Assembly (NCBI GenBank): GCA_948571325.1
Contig: CAOZKB010000052.1
Coordinates: 1 to 7,069 of the forward strand
DNA length: 7,069 nt
Direction: 5' to 3'
Origin: an uncultured Candidatus Saccharibacteria bacterium
Lineage (GTDB): Bacteria; Patescibacteriota; Saccharimonadia; Saccharimonadales; Saccharimonadaceae
Position numbers and translations under genes: made by a program. Position 1 is the stretch's first letter, and the number at the start of each line of letters is the position of its first letter. This document shows positions 5,799 to 7,069 of this stretch, one piece after another. The notes under the pieces were generated by a model that saw only the letters and a program-made list of their open reading frames with translations, was not told the origin of the DNA and ran no database searches.

Positions 5799-6932
5799 TT
5801 ATCTACTAGCGTCTGTAATCGAAAAGATTACTCCTGCTGGCTGTTCATTTCTCGAGTCTATCTGACGTTCGACAATTTTTCCACCAGCTTCAGAAATCAA
5901 GTGCGCCCACCGTTCAAGTCCGGATTCCAGTGATTTTTCTGGGCGCAACGGATATTTTTCGCTCCAATTATAAATCAAGGCAATTCGCTTCAAATAGTCA
6001 TCTATAATCTGGATATCGAAATTAAAACGCTCGCCCGGTTTTGCCACCCGTAAACCATTTCGTAGCAAATTATACGCTTCATCGTCACTCTCACAATAAG
6101 ATGCTACGCCCCACGCGCTTACATACTCTGCAAAATTCTCATAATGTGGATCTTCTGCTATATTGCAAAAATCATCCTGGATATACTTGATACCGGTCTG
6201 CGCAAAATCCACTCCATGTGCATACCGAAAGACTTGATCTAACTCATCCCGATAGAGTTCTCGGTCAATAATCACATATTCCATCTGGCGAATCTGATCC
6301 AAAGTAAAACCGTATTTTCTTACTTCTGGAGCCAAACCACCGCCAATCGATACCACCCTCGGCTTACGCCCCAATGGTTTTTTCAACAAATCATCCAATG
6401 CCACTTTACCATAATGAATACGCTCACGATAGAATACTAAAATCGACTCGTATGTATCAAAGAGCAATGACGGATCATCTCGTTCAAGCATACCATACCG
6501 ACCAGCAATGTCATAAGTAACACCAAAACCAGCCTCCATAACCGTCGCATTAGTTAACTCATTGTCCAAAATACGACGCATTGCGTCATAAAACGACAGA
6601 GAATCAACCACGGAGTCCCTAAAATACTGTGCTCTCGCTGGATTAGCACGAATGTGCTCTCTCACCACAGGCCAACTTTCATAAAACTTACGCGTATAAC
6701 TTTGTTCATCTGTCTTGGTGCGAGTTTTTTCACGAAATGTTTGCAAAAACATTGCCTCAATCGCAGCCAAATCCTGCTCAGAAGTCTGCAAACCAAGTTT
6801 GGCACATCTTTGATATTCTTCTACATATTTTGTTGCAGAGTCATACATCGAAGGGCGCTTCTCGAGCAACTCGCGGTCATTCATTAGATCTTCAAGATAC
6901 TCTCCTTCAAAAACTTTAAATTGCTTGTCCAT
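5799..6932 (-). CDS. Putative SAM-dependent methyltransferase (class I, substrate unknown)
   Basis: A 377-residue soluble protein with no signal peptide. Residues 1-180 are largely helical and unrecognised. The rest follows a Rossmann methyltransferase: motif I RVVSIGGGLAPEVRKYG (192-208), an acidic end of strand 2 in YVIIDRE (219-225), YIQDDFCNI (250-258) in the motif III region, AEYVSAWGVASYCESDDEAYNLLRNGLRVAKPGERFNFD (268-306) around motifs IV-VI, and a C-terminal AGGKIVERQI with a final strand GVIFSITD. The target is not evident, and the family call rests on these motifs alone. The frame stays open for 44 codons upstream, but the start at MDKQ is preferred because a very strong SD (TGGAGGTGGAG) precedes it and an extended -10 lies between the longer start and this one. 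It is monocistronic as far as visible, with its own terminator. Confidence 0.68.
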   Translation of the reverse strand: MDKQFKVFEGEYLEDLMNDRELLEKRPSMYDSATKYVEEYQRCAKLGLQTSEQDLAAIEAMFLQTFREKTRTKTDEQSYTRKFYESWPVVREHIRANPARAQYFRDSVVDSLSFYDAMRRILDNELTNATVMEAGFGVTYDIAGRYGMLERDDPSLLFDTYESILVFYRERIHYGKVALDDLLKKPLGRKPRVVSIGGGLAPEVRKYGFTLDQIRQMEYVIIDRELYRDELDQVFRYAHGVDFAQTGIKYIQDDFCNIAEDPHYENFAEYVSAWGVASYCESDDEAYNLLRNGLRVAKPGERFNFDIQIIDDYLKRIALIYNWSEKYPLRPEKSLESGLERWAHLISEAGGKIVERQIDSRNEQPAGVIFSITDASR

Positions 6933-6937
6933 ATATT

Positions 6938-6948
6938 CTCCACCTCCA
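6938..6948 (-). promoter_or_regulatory. Strong Shine-Dalgarno site fixing the methyltransferase start
   Basis: TGGAGGTGGAG on the minus strand contains GGAGG at 6947-6943, with five to ten bases to the ATG at 6932 depending on which GGAG-like core pairs. It is the longest anti-SD match in the window, and it decides against the in-frame upstream ATGs at 7064 and 7055 and the GTG at 6977. Confidence 0.8.
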
Positions 6949-6950
6949 TT

Positions 6951-6960
6951 TTTTGAAAAG
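6951..6960. repeat. Third copy of the TTTTGAAAAG half-site, in the methyltransferase leader
   Basis: TTTTGAAAAG is the exact reverse complement of 7002-7011, 41 bases away, with the -10 box between them. It lies just 5' of the SD in the leader. In RNA the two arms are unlikely to pair, because the upstream arm lies ahead of the expected transcription start. DNA looping or a second protein-binding site is therefore the likelier use if it is real. Confidence 0.4.
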
Positions 6961-6990
6961 ACCTGGACATTTTTCACTTCTCTCAACACG

Positions 6991-6999
6991 ATTATATCA
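6991..6999 (-). promoter_or_regulatory. Extended -10 promoter of the methyltransferase gene
   Basis: TGATATAAT on the minus strand has a consensus hexamer (6996-6991) with a TGn extension. No consensus -35 is seen. The expected start is near 6984, giving a leader of about 50 bases before the ATG. An 8-bp dyad occupies the -35 region immediately upstream. A second TATAAT (7059-7054), nearer the window edge, lacks the proper TGn spacing and was not called. Confidence 0.65.
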
Positions 7000-7000
7000 T

Positions 7001-7025
7001 ACTTTTCAAAACAAGGATGAAAAGT
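7001..7025. repeat. Operator-like dyad ACTTTTCA-N9-TGAAAAGT in the -35 region
   Basis: ACTTTTCA (7001-7008) and TGAAAAGT (7018-7025) are perfect 8-bp reverse complements nine bases apart, just upstream of the extended -10. A third half-site lies in the leader at 6951-6960 (TTTTGAAAAG) and is a perfect 10-bp inverted match to 7002-7011. A near copy TTTTTCA is at 6970-6976. Repeated half-sites around one promoter suggest binding of a dimeric regulator; this is inferred from the sequence only. Confidence 0.5.
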
Positions 7026-7069
7026 GTTTTTAAAACTTGCATAAAACTTTACCATTATATACAATATAC

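Noticed and set aside
6933..7064. N-terminal extension of the methyltransferase from the ATG at 7064
   Set aside because: The open frame contains the extended -10 and the SD for the MDKQ start, and its sequence does not look like a conserved domain. The strong GGAGG at 6947-6943 fits the shorter start.

Overview
The window reads as a bacterial chromosome segment of moderate, slightly AT-leaning composition. It carries seven complete genes and the tail of an eighth. UGA, UAG and UAA are all used as stops, and no frame needs a recoded UGA. The proteins suggest a small-genome, Gram-positive-like organism: it has a sortase, a single-pass penicillin-binding-like protein, a secreted CAP protein, and a RecR that has lost most of its zinc finger. 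My best guess is a Patescibacteria/CPR lineage, perhaps Saccharibacteria. That is inference from gene content and style, not from a marker I can prove here.

Layout: (1) Positions 1-1071, plus strand, hold the operon rplM (tail), rpsI, recR, a ribosomal-protein pair joined to a recombination-repair gene. (2) Positions 1175-3256, plus strand, hold a class-unassigned sortase and then a beta-lactamase-fold penicillin-binding-like serine protein. Each has its own extended -10 promoter placed so close to the ATG that the mRNAs should be leaderless or nearly so. (3) Positions 3297-5700, minus strand, hold a two-gene operon: a multi-pass membrane sensor with a GAF-like tail but no kinase domain, then a membrane-anchored Ig-like plus CAP-domain extracellular protein. 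This operon converges on the penicillin-binding-like gene. (4) Positions 5754-7069, minus strand, hold a methyltransferase-like gene with a strong Shine-Dalgarno site, an intrinsic terminator, and a promoter region with a perfect 8-bp dyad and further copies of its half-site.

Four of the seven complete genes (sortase, penicillin-binding-like protein, sensor, CAP protein) are predicted to sit in or act outside the membrane, so the middle of the window looks like a cell-envelope neighbourhood. Translation starts come in two styles: SD-led (rpsI, the sensor/CAP operon, the methyltransferase) and leaderless (sortase, penicillin-binding-like). All four recognisable promoters have a TGn-extended -10 and weak or no -35. 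I found no tRNA, rRNA, CRISPR array, insertion sequence or phage gene. No gene-free stretch exceeds about 140 bases.
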